Positions 13,016 through 21,342 of a stretch of 21,817 bases of DNA are shown here, one piece after another; the stretch's first letter is position 1; the number at the start of each line of letters is the position of its first letter. Below the pieces are notes generated by a model, which saw only the letters and a program-made list of their open reading frames with translations, did not search any database and was not told the origin of the DNA. The translations under genes were made by a program, and so were the position numbers. The stretch is from Actinophytocola sp050699915 (GTDB taxonomy: Bacteria > Actinomycetota > Actinomycetes > Mycobacteriales > Pseudonocardiaceae), in the NCBI RefSeq assembly GCF_050699915.1, contig NZ_JBOHGA010000098.1, forward strand, positions 1 through 21,817, written 5' to 3'.

Positions 13016-14170
13016 TTACAGCGACCCGTAGACCGCGTCGACGAGCGACTGGTTGCGGGTGCTTCGCCAGCGCGGGACCACGTGGTTCATCACGTAGCCG
13101 AACGCCACGCCGGTGTCCGGGTCGGCGAAGCCGAGCGCGCCGCCGGTGCCGTAGTGGCCGAAGCCGCGCGGGTTGGGGCCGAACGGCCGGCGCGCGGTCG
13201 CGGGCGTGAACCCGAGCCCGAACACCGTGTCCTCGCCGAGGATCGGGCACGGGCCGACCGACTGCGGCGTGGTGGCCTGCGCGAGCAGCTCCGCGGACAG
13301 CGGCGGCGACGCCGACAGCAGCGCCGCGTACCACCGGGCGAGGCCGGCCGCCGTGCCGTGCCCGTTGGTGGACGGGACCTGCGCGGCACGCCAGCGGGCC
13401 GAGTTGACCAGGCCGATCGACGAGTAGCCCGGCGGGTTGAGGTGCGCCAGCAGGTTCATCGCCAGGTCGTCGGGGAGCGCGTCGACGTCGACGCTGTCGA
13501 TGCCGGCGATCGGCTCGGCCGGCGCCCAGATGACCTCGGCGCAGCGGTGCTGGTGCGTCGGCGGCACGCCGATCCACAGGTCCGCGCCGAGCGGCCCGGC
13601 GAGGCGCCGCAACGCGGTACCGGGGCTGTCGCCGGAGACCCGCCGGACCACCTCGCCGACGAGGTGGCCGAACGTGTTCGTGTGGTAGGCGTGCCGGCTG
13701 CCCGGCTCCCACCAGGCCGGGGTCGCGGCCAGCGCGTCGGTCATCCGGTCCCACTGCCACAGGTCGTCGTCGGACAGCCGTTCCCGGATGGCCGGGACGC
13801 CGGCGCGGTGGCTGAGCGCGTGCCGCAGTGTCGCGGACTCCTTGCCACCGGCGGCGAACTCCGGCCACACCGACGCGAGCGGCGTGTCCAGCCCGATGCG
13901 TCCCTCGTCGACCAGCCGCAGCGCGAGCAGCGCCACCACCGCCTTGCCGGCCGAGTAGAAGTTGACCATGGTGTCGGGCCGCCAGGGCCGCGTGCGGTCG
14001 GCGTCCGCCCAGCCGCCCACCAGGTCGACCACGACGGTCCCGCCGACCAGCACGCAGACCGCGGCACCCACCTCGCCGCGCTCGGCGAAGTTGTCCGCGA
14101 ACGCCTCCCGGACGGCGGTGAACCGCGCGTCGCAGTGGCCGCTGACCGGAGTGTCCACGGTGTCGTACAC
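13016..14170 (-). CDS. serine beta-lactamase-like hydrolase/esterase (class C fold)
   Basis: A 384-aa protein of the beta-lactamase/transpeptidase-like family (EstB, class C type). The nucleophile motif SxxK is Ser73-Ala-Gly-Lys76 (NFYSAGKAVV), the second motif Tyr162 lies in HAYHTNTFG, and GHYGTGGALGF near the C-terminus takes the place of KTG. LRHALSHRAGVP and WEPGSRHAYHTNTFGHLVGEVV are typical of these esterases. There is no signal peptide, so it is probably cytoplasmic and acts as an esterase or amidase rather than a resistance enzyme. GTG (14168-14170) has no ribosome site upstream, so the message may be leaderless or the true start slightly downstream. The lamin-tail gene ends 15 bp upstream. 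Confidence 0.88.
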   Translation of the reverse strand: MYDTVDTPVSGHCDARFTAVREAFADNFAERGEVGAAVCVLVGGTVVVDLVGGWADADRTRPWRPDTMVNFYSAGKAVVALLALRLVDEGRIGLDTPLASVWPEFAAGGKESATLRHALSHRAGVPAIRERLSDDDLWQWDRMTDALAATPAWWEPGSRHAYHTNTFGHLVGEVVRRVSGDSPGTALRRLAGPLGADLWIGVPPTHQHRCAEVIWAPAEPIAGIDSVDVDALPDDLAMNLLAHLNPPGYSSIGLVNSARWRAAQVPSTNGHGTAAGLARWYAALLSASPPLSAELLAQATTPQSVGPCPILGEDTVFGLGFTPATARRPFGPNPRGFGHYGTGGALGFADPDTGVAFGYVMNHVVPRWRSTRNQSLVDAVYGSL

Positions 14171-14185
14171 GGGAGGAAGTCTGGC

Positions 14186-14632
14186 CTAGCAGTTGCGCCA
14201 GCTGCCCGTCCGGCCCCAGGTGCAGGAGTCCCTCAGCCCGCCGGCCGGGCCGCGCAGGTAGGCCGTGTCGCCGGTGTTGTTCCAGATGTACCAGGTCTTG
14301 TTCCAGTACCGGGTACTCGGGTTGTTCGTGCCCTTGCCGGTGCGGATGTAGAGGTACTTGCCGGGGTTGATCCGGGTGGTCGGGAACTTGTAGACGTGGT
14401 TCGCCTTGTCCCGCAGCGTCCAGCCGGTCACGGCCATCGCCACCGTGGAGGTGTTCTTCAGCAGGATGTACTCGGCGTTGAGGTTCCCGTTGCTGCCGTT
14501 GTCGGTGCCGGGCGAGTTGTAGTACGCGCGGTAGATGATGATGCCGCCGGCCGCCTCCGCCGGCGCCGCGACCACCGCCCCCAGCAGCGCCGCCACCACG
14601 ACGGACACCGCGGCCATGACCAGTTTGCGCAT
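14186..14632 (-). CDS. secreted lamin-tail domain protein
   Basis: A 148-aa exported protein. A Sec signal peptide of about 28 residues (MRKLVMAAVSVVVAALL...AEA|AGG) precedes a single beta-sandwich lamin-tail domain: IIIYRAYYNSPGTDNGSNGNLNAEYILLKN, VTGWTLRDKANHVYKFP, TRINPGKYLYIRTGKGTNN, RYWNKTWYIWNNTGDTAYLRGPAGGLRDSCTW. The two Cys near the C-terminus may pair. Such domains are found in secreted actinobacterial proteins, alone or next to nucleases and hydrolases, and probably bind cell-surface or matrix components; no catalytic activity is expected. The ATG has AAGGGAG upstream. It is divergent from the M23 peptidase gene, sharing a 235-bp intergenic region. Confidence 0.85.
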   Translation of the reverse strand: MRKLVMAAVSVVVAALLGAVVAAPAEAAGGIIIYRAYYNSPGTDNGSNGNLNAEYILLKNTSTVAMAVTGWTLRDKANHVYKFPTTRINPGKYLYIRTGKGTNNPSTRYWNKTWYIWNNTGDTAYLRGPAGGLRDSCTWGRTGSWRNC

Positions 14633-14811
14633 TGAGCTCCCTTTCGGATCGACGATTGCTTACGCAACGTCGCGAAGCTCCCGGTGCTCGTTACAGAGCG
14701 TGCTCCAACGAGTGACGTGGGCCGTTGGAACCAACCTTCCGTAGGTCTCGTGCCGGCTGTTCATCACCGGATCGGCCGCAAGGTCCCGGATTCGTCCCGC
14801 CCACCTCGCCG

Positions 14812-14845
14812 AGGTGTGACATGGTCGCGACCACTTGTCACACCT
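14812..14845. promoter_or_regulatory. nested palindromes upstream of the M23 peptidase gene
   Basis: Outer arms AGGTGTGACA (14812-14821) and TGTCACACCT (14836-14845) are exact reverse complements and enclose a second perfect palindrome, GGTCGCGACC (14823-14832). The element ends 5 bp before the ribosome site (GAGGAGG, 14851-14857), so it could be an operator or a 5'-UTR hairpin. Confidence 0.5.
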
Positions 14846-14867
14846 AGTTCGAGGAGGCATCACCCAC

Positions 14868-15398
14868 ATGCGACTCAACCGGCTCGGGACGGTCGTGGCG
14901 GGGGTCGCGACAGTCGCGGCCGCCGCCCTGTTCGTCGCGCTCACGCCCACCGCGAACGCCGCCGCCGACCACGCGCTGCCGCTCGACCCCGGCGCGGTGC
15001 CCCGGGAGGCCTACGCGGCGGCGCACTGGAACGCCAACCCCGCGGTCGACCTCATCGTCACCAACGTGCCGGCCTACGCGCTCACCGCCGGCCAGGTCGA
15101 CCACTACGACAGCGCGTCGTGCGGCATCGGCATCCGGCTGCTGCAGCCGGACGGCTCGCGGTTCATCTACTGCCACCTCTCGGAGCGCGCGGTGGCCGAG
15201 GGCGCCGCGGTACCCGCCGGCACGCACCTCGGGACCACGGGCGACACCGGCAACTCCGGCGCGCCGCACCTGCACATCGAGGTCCGCACCGCCGACGGCA
15301 CCGCCCGCTGCCCGCAGACCTACCTGCTCGCGATCCACGACGGGGCCGCGCCGCCGAGCCTGGGCAGCCTGCCGACGAGCGGCTGCACGGTCGGCTGA
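14868..15398 (+). CDS. secreted M23 (LytM-like) metallopeptidase
   Basis: A 176-aa protein with a Sec signal peptide (MRLNRLGTVVAGVATVAAAALFVALTPTANA, about 31 residues), then a single M23 peptidase domain. Zinc-site residues are His53 and Asp61 (AAHWNANPAVDLIV) and His136 in SGAPHLHIEV; His103 (YCHL) and His134 complete the active site. The spacing of the first pair is longer than the classic HxxxD but matches a known variant group. GTTGDTGNSGAPHLH is a textbook M23 motif. It should cleave peptide cross-links in peptidoglycan or similar Gly-rich targets outside the cell. I chose ATG 14868 because GAGGAGG lies 10 nt upstream and the signal peptide starts there. Confidence 0.88.
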   Translation: MRLNRLGTVVAGVATVAAAALFVALTPTANAAADHALPLDPGAVPREAYAAAHWNANPAVDLIVTNVPAYALTAGQVDHYDSASCGIGIRLLQPDGSRFIYCHLSERAVAEGAAVPAGTHLGTTGDTGNSGAPHLHIEVRTADGTARCPQTYLLAIHDGAAPPSLGSLPTSGCTVG

Positions 15399-15403
15399 GA
15401 AGC

Positions 15404-15440
15404 GCCGTGCCCGCCGCAGGAGGGGAGCGGCGGGCACGGT
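15404..15440. terminator. strong bidirectional hairpin terminator
   Basis: CCGTGCCCGCCGC (15405-15417) and GCGGCGGGCACGG (15427-15439) form a perfect 13-bp stem with a 9-nt loop, with one more G-T pair at the base. It lies between the stops of the converging M23 and S8 genes. There is no T-run, as is usual in high-GC actinomycetes. Confidence 0.85.
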
Positions 15441-15455
15441 CGCCAACGGTTTACG

Positions 15456-16930
15456 TCAGGCCGGGCCGGCGCCCAGCGACTTCGCGGCGGCCACCACGTC
15501 GACCAGGCCGGTGCCCTTGTCGAAGCTCGACGTGAACGGTCCGACCGACTGGTACGCGGCACCCGCGCGGAACTTGTACGCGGTCGACTTGAGCGCGTTC
15601 TCGATCTGCGCTGGGGTGGCCGACGGCCGCGCCTGGAACAGCTGCGCCACGATCCCGGTGATCTGCGGCGCGGCCATCGAGGTACCGCTGATCACGTTGT
15701 AGGTGCCGACGTCCAACAGGCCCGGGCCGTTCATCGGCTGCAGGCCTGTGGCGCAGATCGGGAGGTAGAGCCGGCACGCGGAGGCGATGTTCTCACCCGG
15801 CGCGGAGATGTCCGGCCAGGTGCCCGCGCTGGCGGCCGCCCCGCGCGAGGAGAACTCCGACACCGTGCCGTCGCGGGTGCCGGTGCCCTGGTCGTTGAAG
15901 GAGGCCACGGACAGGATGCCCGGCGTCGGGTCGGTGCCCGGCGGGTTGGACAAGTTGGCCGAGCCGTCGCCGCCGTCGTTGCCGTTGGCCCACACGGTCA
16001 CCACGCCCTCAGTGGCGAGCTGGCGCTGGAGCTTCACGGTGGCGGAGTTCGGGTCGAAGGCGCCGCCGCCGGAGGGGCCGTAGGAGTTGTTGATCGCCTT
16101 GATCGGCGGGCAGGTCGCCGCCGGCACGCCGGGTCCGCACGGCGCCGCGTGGTTCTCCAGCACCCAGTTCAGCGCCGAGTCCGCGCCGATGATCAGCAGT
16201 GCGGCGCCGACGGACAGCGACACGATCTTGGCGCCGGGCGCGGACCCGCCGACCTTGGTGCCATCGGCCAGCGTGTAGTTGTTGCCGGCGGCGATGCCGT
16301 TGACGTGCGTGCCGTGCCCGCCGACGGCGAGCAGGTCGGTGTCGACGAAGGTGGGCACGTCGACCAGGCAGCTCGACGTCGGCGGATCCTCGGTGAGGCA
16401 GACGCCCTTGAGGCTGCGCACGACCCGGGTCTTGCCGTCGGCGCCCTTGAAGGCGGGGTGCGTGGGGTCGATCCCGCTGTCGATCACCGCGACCGACACG
16501 CCGGTGCCGTCGAGCTTCTTGCCGTTGGCGCCGACGAGCGTCTGCTGCGCGGCGAGGCTGCGGGTGGCGGCGGTGCCGGAGCTCGCGAAGAACTCGACGG
16601 GGTCGTTGCCCTCGACGTAGGTCACGCCAGCCAGCCCGCGCGCGGCGCGGACCTGGCTCGCGGTGCCGGTCGCGGCGACGACGCCGATGCGCCGGAAGGT
16701 GGTCAACTTTGTCAGGCCGGCGTCGCGGACGGCCGCGTCGGCGGCGGCGAGGTCGCGCCCGTGGACGAGGACCGACATGGGCAGCGCGTCGGCCGCGCCG
16801 CCGAGCACGCGGTGAGCGAGGCGGACAGCGGCGCGAGCGTCTGGGCAGGCGCCGAGGGCGCCGCGAGGCCCATGGCGAGCAGTACGGTCGAGGCGGCGAC
16901 CGCGACCCGTCGAGCCGAGCGAGAAATCAT
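15456..16930 (-). CDS. secreted S8 (subtilisin-like) serine protease, frameshifted after the signal peptide
   Basis: The protease part (450 aa from 16808) has the full subtilase triad: Asp110 (VAVIDSGIDP), His165 (GGHGTHVNG) and Ser377 (GTSMAAPQ), plus the oxyanion Asn in WANGNDG. An I9-like propeptide precedes it (MSVLVHGRDLAAADAAVRDAG...VTYVEG). This frame has no signal peptide. A strong one (MISRSARRVAVAASTVLLAMGLAAPSAPA) starts at ATG 16928-16930 with GGAGGG upstream, but it is in another frame. The two frames join naturally near 16808 if one G is missing, giving ...SLTA-VLGGAADALP. The gene is therefore drawn to 16930. The cause is a real 1-bp deletion, a sequencing error or, less likely, programmed frameshifting. 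If the frame is broken, the protease is not exported. It converges on the M23 gene across a terminator. Confidence 0.8.
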
Positions 16931-17016
16931 GAACCCTCCAGCCAGCAGGGATGTGTCCCCACTAACGAGTGACACCTGAGTAGGTGACGACCCGTGCTGG
17001 AATGGTGGCTCTCTGG

Positions 17017-17190
17017 TCAGCCGTCGTGTGCGGCCTCCACGGCTGGCTGATGGGTCGGGGTATCGACGGTGTTCGGTGCCGGGCCGGCGTCATGGGTGTT
17101 GGTGCCGATCACGATGCCGAGGACCACGCCCGCGACCGCGAGCCAGAGGACCAGGCGGACCAGCGCGGCTCCGGAGATGTTGATTTCCAT
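17017..17190 (-). CDS. small single-pass membrane protein
   Basis: A 57-aa frame starting at ATG 17188-17190 with GAGAGGGA 7 nt upstream. It has a short N-terminus (MEINISGAALVR), one hydrophobic helix (LVLWLAVAGVVLGIVIG) and a polar tail with Thr, His and Pro (TNTHDAGPAPNTVDTPTHQP). A longer start is possible (MRKNPST..., 17226), but its ribosome site is weak. No family recognised. It lies 86 bp upstream of the S8 protease gene on the same strand and may share its transcript. Confidence 0.55.
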   Translation of the reverse strand: MEINISGAALVRLVLWLAVAGVVLGIVIGTNTHDAGPAPNTVDTPTHQPAVEAAHDG

Positions 17191-17432
17191 TCGGGTTCCC
17201 TCTCGGGTGGACGGGTTCTTTCGCATCCGAGGGTCCGCCTCCGGAGTTGGACGAATCACGAGTCTTCGAACGCCCGGTTGTTCGGCTCGGCGTTCTGCCC
17301 GGCTGATCGGGCCGACGAACGTCGGGCGCACGTTTGCCGCACCGGACGACCGTTGGCCGTTGCGCTCGGTGAGCACGCGCCCAGCCGTCCGACACTGGCT
17401 CTGACCAGTTGGCTTGTGGTTGGGGGCGGGCG

Positions 17433-18326
17433 ATGACGGCACTCGACGGGCGCGCGGTCGTGGTCACCGGGGCGGGGCGGGGTCTCGGGAGGGCGTTCGC
17501 GGCGCAGGTGGCGAAGGTCGGCGGGGCGGTCGTGGTCAACGACGTCGACGCCGACCTCGCGGACGAGACGGCCGCGCTGATCCGGGACGGCGGCGGGGCG
17601 GCGGTCGGCAGTGCGCACGACGTGGCCGACCCCGAGGCCGCGCAGGCGATCGTGGACCTGTGCCTCGCCGAGTACGGGCGGCTCGACGGGCTGGTCAACA
17701 ACGCCGGCCTCAACTACGAGGCCCTCCCACCAGACGAGGACCCGCGCCGCGCCCGCCGGCTCGTCGAGGTCAACGTGCTCGGCGTGATCTACACCGGCCT
17801 CGCCGCGGTCCGGGCCATGGCAGGGGGCGGTGGCTCGATCGTCAACATCTCCTCCGGCGCCGCTCTCGGCCAGCGCGCGCTCGCCACCTACGCGGCGAGC
17901 AAGGGTGCGGTCGCCTCGCTGACCTACTCCTGGGCGCTCGACCTCGAAGAACTCGGCATTCGGGTCAACGCCGTCTGCCCGGTCGCGCACACCCGGATGG
18001 TGCGGGGCTCCGAACGCGCGCTGCGCACCTGCCCGCCCGAGAACACGCCCGACAAGGTCGCGCCGCTAGTCGTGTACCTGCTCGGCGACCGGTCCGCGGG
18101 CGTCACCGGCCAGCTGATCCGCTGCACCGGCCGGCTGCTGCACGTCGTCGGCCAGCCGTACCTGAAGGAGCCGATCCTGGAGCGCGACTGCTGGGACGCC
18201 GGCAGCGTGGAGCGCGCGTTCGACGAGGTGTTCCACGCCCATCTCGAGCCCTACGGCCTGGAGAAGCGCCTGCCGCCGCCGCTGCGCCACTGGCTCGCCG
18301 AAGCCGAGTGGGGGATGATCTCCTGA
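17433..18326 (+). CDS. SDR family NAD(P)-dependent oxidoreductase
   Basis: A 297-aa short-chain dehydrogenase. It shows the nucleotide-binding motif TGAGRGLG (12-19), the acidic residue after the second strand (VVVNDVDAD) suggesting NAD(H), NNAG (89-92), catalytic Ser140/141 (NISSGAA) and YAASK (Tyr153, Lys157). The C-terminal 60 residues (QPYLKEPILERDCWDAGSVERAFDEVFHAHLEPYGLEKRLPPPLRHWLAEAEWGMIS) are longer than in simple SDRs and resemble the tail of hydroxyacyl-CoA or steroid-type members. I chose ATG 17433 because the fold begins there and a G-rich site precedes it; 17409 would add eight residues without a ribosome site. Its 3' end overlaps the frame of a truncated SnoaL-like gene. Confidence 0.87.
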   Translation: MTALDGRAVVVTGAGRGLGRAFAAQVAKVGGAVVVNDVDADLADETAALIRDGGGAAVGSAHDVADPEAAQAIVDLCLAEYGRLDGLVNNAGLNYEALPPDEDPRRARRLVEVNVLGVIYTGLAAVRAMAGGGGSIVNISSGAALGQRALATYAASKGAVASLTYSWALDLEELGIRVNAVCPVAHTRMVRGSERALRTCPPENTPDKVAPLVVYLLGDRSAGVTGQLIRCTGRLLHVVGQPYLKEPILERDCWDAGSVERAFDEVFHAHLEPYGLEKRLPPPLRHWLAEAEWGMIS

Positions 18327-18588
18327 CGGACCGGGCTGGTACCTCACCGACGAGGAGCAGCTGCTCGCCGCCATGGGGGCGCAGATCGACGACATGCGCG
18401 CGGCGGGCTTCGACCGCAGCGACGAGCTGGCCGCGGAGACGACCGTGCTGAACGGGACCTGCGCGATCCACAGTGGACGGTTCGCGCGCTACCGCGCCGA
18501 CGGCACCGAGATCAACCGGTTCGACTCGACCTACCTCATCACCGACGGCCCGGCCGGCAGGCGGATCTCGGCGCTGGTCATCCACTGA
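18319..18588 (+). pseudogene. 5'-truncated SnoaL-like/NTF2-fold protein remnant
   Basis: The frame opens right after a stop at 18316-18318 and runs to TGA 18586-18588. It reads GWYLTDEEQLLAAMGAQIDDMRAAGFDRSDELAAETTVLNGTCAIHSGRFARYRADGTEINRFDSTYLITDGPAGRRISALVIH. This looks like the C-terminal two thirds of a SnoaL-like protein: helix, then strands with GRF.R.RADGTEI and a TYLITDGPAGRRI end. No start codon with a ribosome site exists; the first ATG (18373) would skip the leading helix and leave 71 aa. The N-terminal third appears to have been lost, perhaps by a deletion that joined it to the SDR tail. Assignment to SnoaL-like is from memory of the pattern and is moderate. Confidence 0.5.
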
Positions 18589-18628
18589 GGACGGTCGCGT
18601 AAACGTTTGCGGCGCGCGACTGGTGGGT

Positions 18629-18667
18629 GGGCGGGCTCCTCGCCGCGTGACACGGAGGAGCCCGCCC
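18629..18667. terminator. strong bidirectional hairpin terminator
   Basis: GGGCGGGCTCCTC (18629-18641) and GAGGAGCCCGCCC (18655-18667) form a perfect 13-bp stem with a 13-nt loop. It lies between the SnoaL-like remnant and the converging M1 peptidase stop. Confidence 0.85.
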
Positions 18668-18674
18668 CCACGCA

Positions 18675-20177
18675 CTATCCGGTCGCGGCGAGCAGGTCGT
18701 GCGTCCGCTCGATGCGGTCGACCGACTTGGGCTTCGCCACGGTCTTCGCCCCGGTTTTCGCCACTGAGGCGCCGTTCGGACCGACGGCCGGCTTGCCCGC
18801 GGTGTAGAGCCAGGTCTCGAACAGCGAGTCCAGCTGCTTGCCCGCGAGCTTCTCGGCCAGCGCCACGAGCTGCGTCGTGGTCGCGGTGCCGTCCTTGTGC
18901 TGCTTGGGCCACGTCTTCAGCAGCCGGAAGAACGCGCGGTCGCCCATCGCCGTGCGCAGCGCCTGCACGGTCATCGCCCCGCGGTCGTACACGGCGTCGT
19001 GGAACTGGTTCTCCGCGCCCGGGTCGCCCGGCAGCACCTGCCAGAACTCGTCGTCGGCCGGGATGGAGTCGTAGGTAAACTGCGCGATCTCCGCCGGCGT
19101 GCCCTCGCCCTGGTACTCCGACCACAGGTACTCGGCATAGGTCGCGAAGCCCTCGTTCAGCCAGATCTCGTGCCAGTCGTGCACCGAGACCGAGTCCCCG
19201 AACCACTGGTGCGCCATCTCGTGCGCCACGACCGAGGTGTTCGTGCCGGCCTGGAAGAACCCGACGTCGTACACCGGACGCGTCTGGGTCTCCAGCGCGA
19301 AGCCGAGCGAGGTGTCGACGATGCCGCCCTGTGCCTCGTACGGGTACCGGCCGAAGGTCTCCTCGAGCACCTCGACCACCTCGGGCGTGCGCTCCACCGA
19401 CGCCCGCGCGGCCGGGCCGCTGGCCCCTAGGTCGTCGCCGTAGGCGTTGATCACCGGCTGCCCGTTCGGCGCGGTCGACTCGCGGATCTCGTACTGGCCG
19501 ATCGCGAGGAAGGTCAGGTAGGGCGCCTGCGGCCGCACGCTGCGCCAGTTCCACCGCACCATGCCGGCGACGGTCTGCTGCTGGCTCACGAGCACGCCGT
19601 TGGACAGCGCCTCGACTCCTTCGGGCGCGGCGATCGACACGTCGAAGGTCGACTTGTCCCGCGGGTGGTCGTTGCTGGGGTACCACCACGGCGCGATCTG
19701 CGGCTGGTTGACGGCGAGCGCGCCGGTCGGGGTCTTGGTCCAGCCCGGGAAGCCGTACAGGCGGTACGGCTCGGGGTTGTCGGAGTAGCGCACGACGACC
19801 GTGAGCTCGGTGTTCTTCTTCAGCGCCTTCTTCGGCTTGACGGTCAGCTCGCCGGCGTTCGTGGCGAACGTGGCAGGCTGGTTGTTGACCCGGACCGACG
19901 ACACCTCGAGCAGGAAGTCGAGGTTGAACCGCGAGAGGTCCTGGGTGGTGCGCGCCAGGATCGTGGTGGTGCCGGAGAGCAGGTCGGTGGCCGGCTGGTA
20001 GCTCAGCCGGATGTCGTAGTGCGACACGTCGTAGCCGCCGTTGCCGTCCAGCGGGTAGTACGAGTCGCCGAGCCCGGGGGCGCCGGGCGCCGGGGCCGCG
20101 CTCGCGGCGGTGCCGGCGAGCACGGTCACCAACGTGGCCACCGTGCCGACGACGAACGCGCGGGATCGCCGCTTCAT
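18675..20177 (-). CDS. secreted M1 family zinc metallopeptidase
   Basis: A 500-aa protein. The signal peptide (MKRRSRAFVVGTVATLVTVLAGTAASA, about 27 residues) is followed by an N-terminal beta domain (SHYDIRLSYQPATDLLSGTTTILA) and the gluzincin catalytic domain: HEMAHQWFG (His319, Glu320, His323) and the third zinc ligand Glu342 in WLNEGFATYAEY. The region before it (GGIVDTSLGFALETQTRP) takes the place of the GxMEN loop. The C-terminal helical domain is short, as in the roughly 500-aa secreted actinobacterial members, which are metallo-aminopeptidases or related proteases. The ATG (20175-20177) has GGAGGTG upstream. It is divergent from the glycosidase-like gene, with 231 bp between. Confidence 0.92.
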   Translation of the reverse strand: MKRRSRAFVVGTVATLVTVLAGTAASAAPAPGAPGLGDSYYPLDGNGGYDVSHYDIRLSYQPATDLLSGTTTILARTTQDLSRFNLDFLLEVSSVRVNNQPATFATNAGELTVKPKKALKKNTELTVVVRYSDNPEPYRLYGFPGWTKTPTGALAVNQPQIAPWWYPSNDHPRDKSTFDVSIAAPEGVEALSNGVLVSQQQTVAGMVRWNWRSVRPQAPYLTFLAIGQYEIRESTAPNGQPVINAYGDDLGASGPAARASVERTPEVVEVLEETFGRYPYEAQGGIVDTSLGFALETQTRPVYDVGFFQAGTNTSVVAHEMAHQWFGDSVSVHDWHEIWLNEGFATYAEYLWSEYQGEGTPAEIAQFTYDSIPADDEFWQVLPGDPGAENQFHDAVYDRGAMTVQALRTAMGDRAFFRLLKTWPKQHKDGTATTTQLVALAEKLAGKQLDSLFETWLYTAGKPAVGPNGASVAKTGAKTVAKPKSVDRIERTHDLLAATG

Positions 20178-20408
20178 GGTGCACACCTCCAATTGCGTTT
20201 GGACCGCAGAGACCATAGGCCGGCAGGCGACCGCGCGGCACCCGACATTCGGATCACGAAGCCGTACCGAGTCCGCACAGCCGGCCCGACCTTCGGTGCG
20301 GGACGAACGGCCCAGCGAACGCGCGCCGCTTGGCCGACGTGCCGGCGGCGGCTCCGTGGCACAGTTCTGAAGATCATCAGCCGTCGAGGGGCCAGTCGGG
20401 GAGAAGTC

Positions 20409-21323
20409 ATGGGAGACAACGCGTTCAGCCGCCGCCGGTTCGGGGTGCTGGCGGCCGGGGCCGGGCTCGCCGCGGCGGCCGCGCCGCTCGTCACCACCGG
20501 GTCGGCCAGCGCGGCGATCGACAAGTTCCACGGGCCGCTGCTCACCGCGGGCTGGGAGGAGTTCAAGGCGGCCGTCGCGCAGGGGCGGCACAACCTGACC
20601 AAGGTCGTGGCCACCTGGGGCGCGCCGTGGGAGAACCCCGACTTCCAGCTCGCCCTCGCGAACCTCACGCCGTACACGATCGTGCGCACCGGTACCGGCG
20701 ACACCGACCGCCTGCTCGACCCGGCCGCGGTCGTCAATGAGATTCGGCCGTTCTACCAGTACTCCACCCAGGTCCGCCCCGCCGACCGGCTGATCATCGA
20801 GCTCGGCAACGAGCCGAACCTCAACCAGGCCACCGACTTCATCCAGCCCTACGCCGACTCCCTGCACGCCTCGATCGACGCCGTGGCCGCCAACTTCCCC
20901 GGCGTGCAGCTCTGCAGCCCCGGCATCGCCCCGGGCGGCGCGTCCAGCTACCACGACTGGTTCCACGACCAGCGCTTCAAGGACGCCGTCAACCGCTGCC
21001 ACTTCGTCGGCTTCCACTTCTACGGCGCGACCGAGTTCGACCCGGTCGTCTACGACATCGTCGGCGCGCTGGCCGGCCACTTCCCCGGCAAGCTGTGGAT
21101 CGCCACCGAGTACGGCCTCAACTTCCCGTACGACGGCGACCCGAGCGCGCAGAAGCAGGCCAAGTGCCGCGCCTACAGCGACATGATCCACCGCAACGGT
21201 CACGTCGACATCCAGAACCTGCTCTGGGGTGCGACCTACTTCCACATCGACACGTCCTCGCCGGACCCGCTGTTCCAGGCATACAACGTCGCCCCGGACG
21301 GTCCGCTGGGCTACCAGGCCTGA
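20409..21323 (+). CDS. Tat-exported glycoside hydrolase-like protein (clan GH-A type)
   Basis: A 304-aa protein. A Tat signal (FSRRRFGVLAAGAGLAAAAAPLVTTGSASA) precedes a single TIM-barrel-like domain. RLIIELGNEPNLN places Asn134-Glu135 as the usual clan GH-A acid/base pair, and KLWIATEYGLNFP provides Glu234 as the expected nucleophile on the opposite strand end. VGFHFYGATEF between them fits a sugar-binding strand. This pattern is seen in cellulases, mannanases and beta-glycosidases; I cannot name the family or substrate. ATG 20409-20411 is preceded by GGGGAGAAG. The lipase-type gene starts 19 bp after its stop and is probably co-transcribed. Confidence 0.78.
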   Translation: MGDNAFSRRRFGVLAAGAGLAAAAAPLVTTGSASAAIDKFHGPLLTAGWEEFKAAVAQGRHNLTKVVATWGAPWENPDFQLALANLTPYTIVRTGTGDTDRLLDPAAVVNEIRPFYQYSTQVRPADRLIIELGNEPNLNQATDFIQPYADSLHASIDAVAANFPGVQLCSPGIAPGGASSYHDWFHDQRFKDAVNRCHFVGFHFYGATEFDPVVYDIVGALAGHFPGKLWIATEYGLNFPYDGDPSAQKQAKCRAYSDMIHRNGHVDIQNLLWGATYFHIDTSSPDPLFQAYNVAPDGPLGYQA

Positions 21324-21342
21324 GCCGGAGGATCATCGGGGT

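Noticed and set aside
14633..14867. Possible c-di-AMP (ydaO-type) riboswitch upstream of the M23 gene
   Set aside because: Such riboswitches often precede actinobacterial wall hydrolases, so I looked for their conserved blocks. Only scattered short matches (for example GGAACC) were present and no pseudoknot-like arrangement could be drawn.
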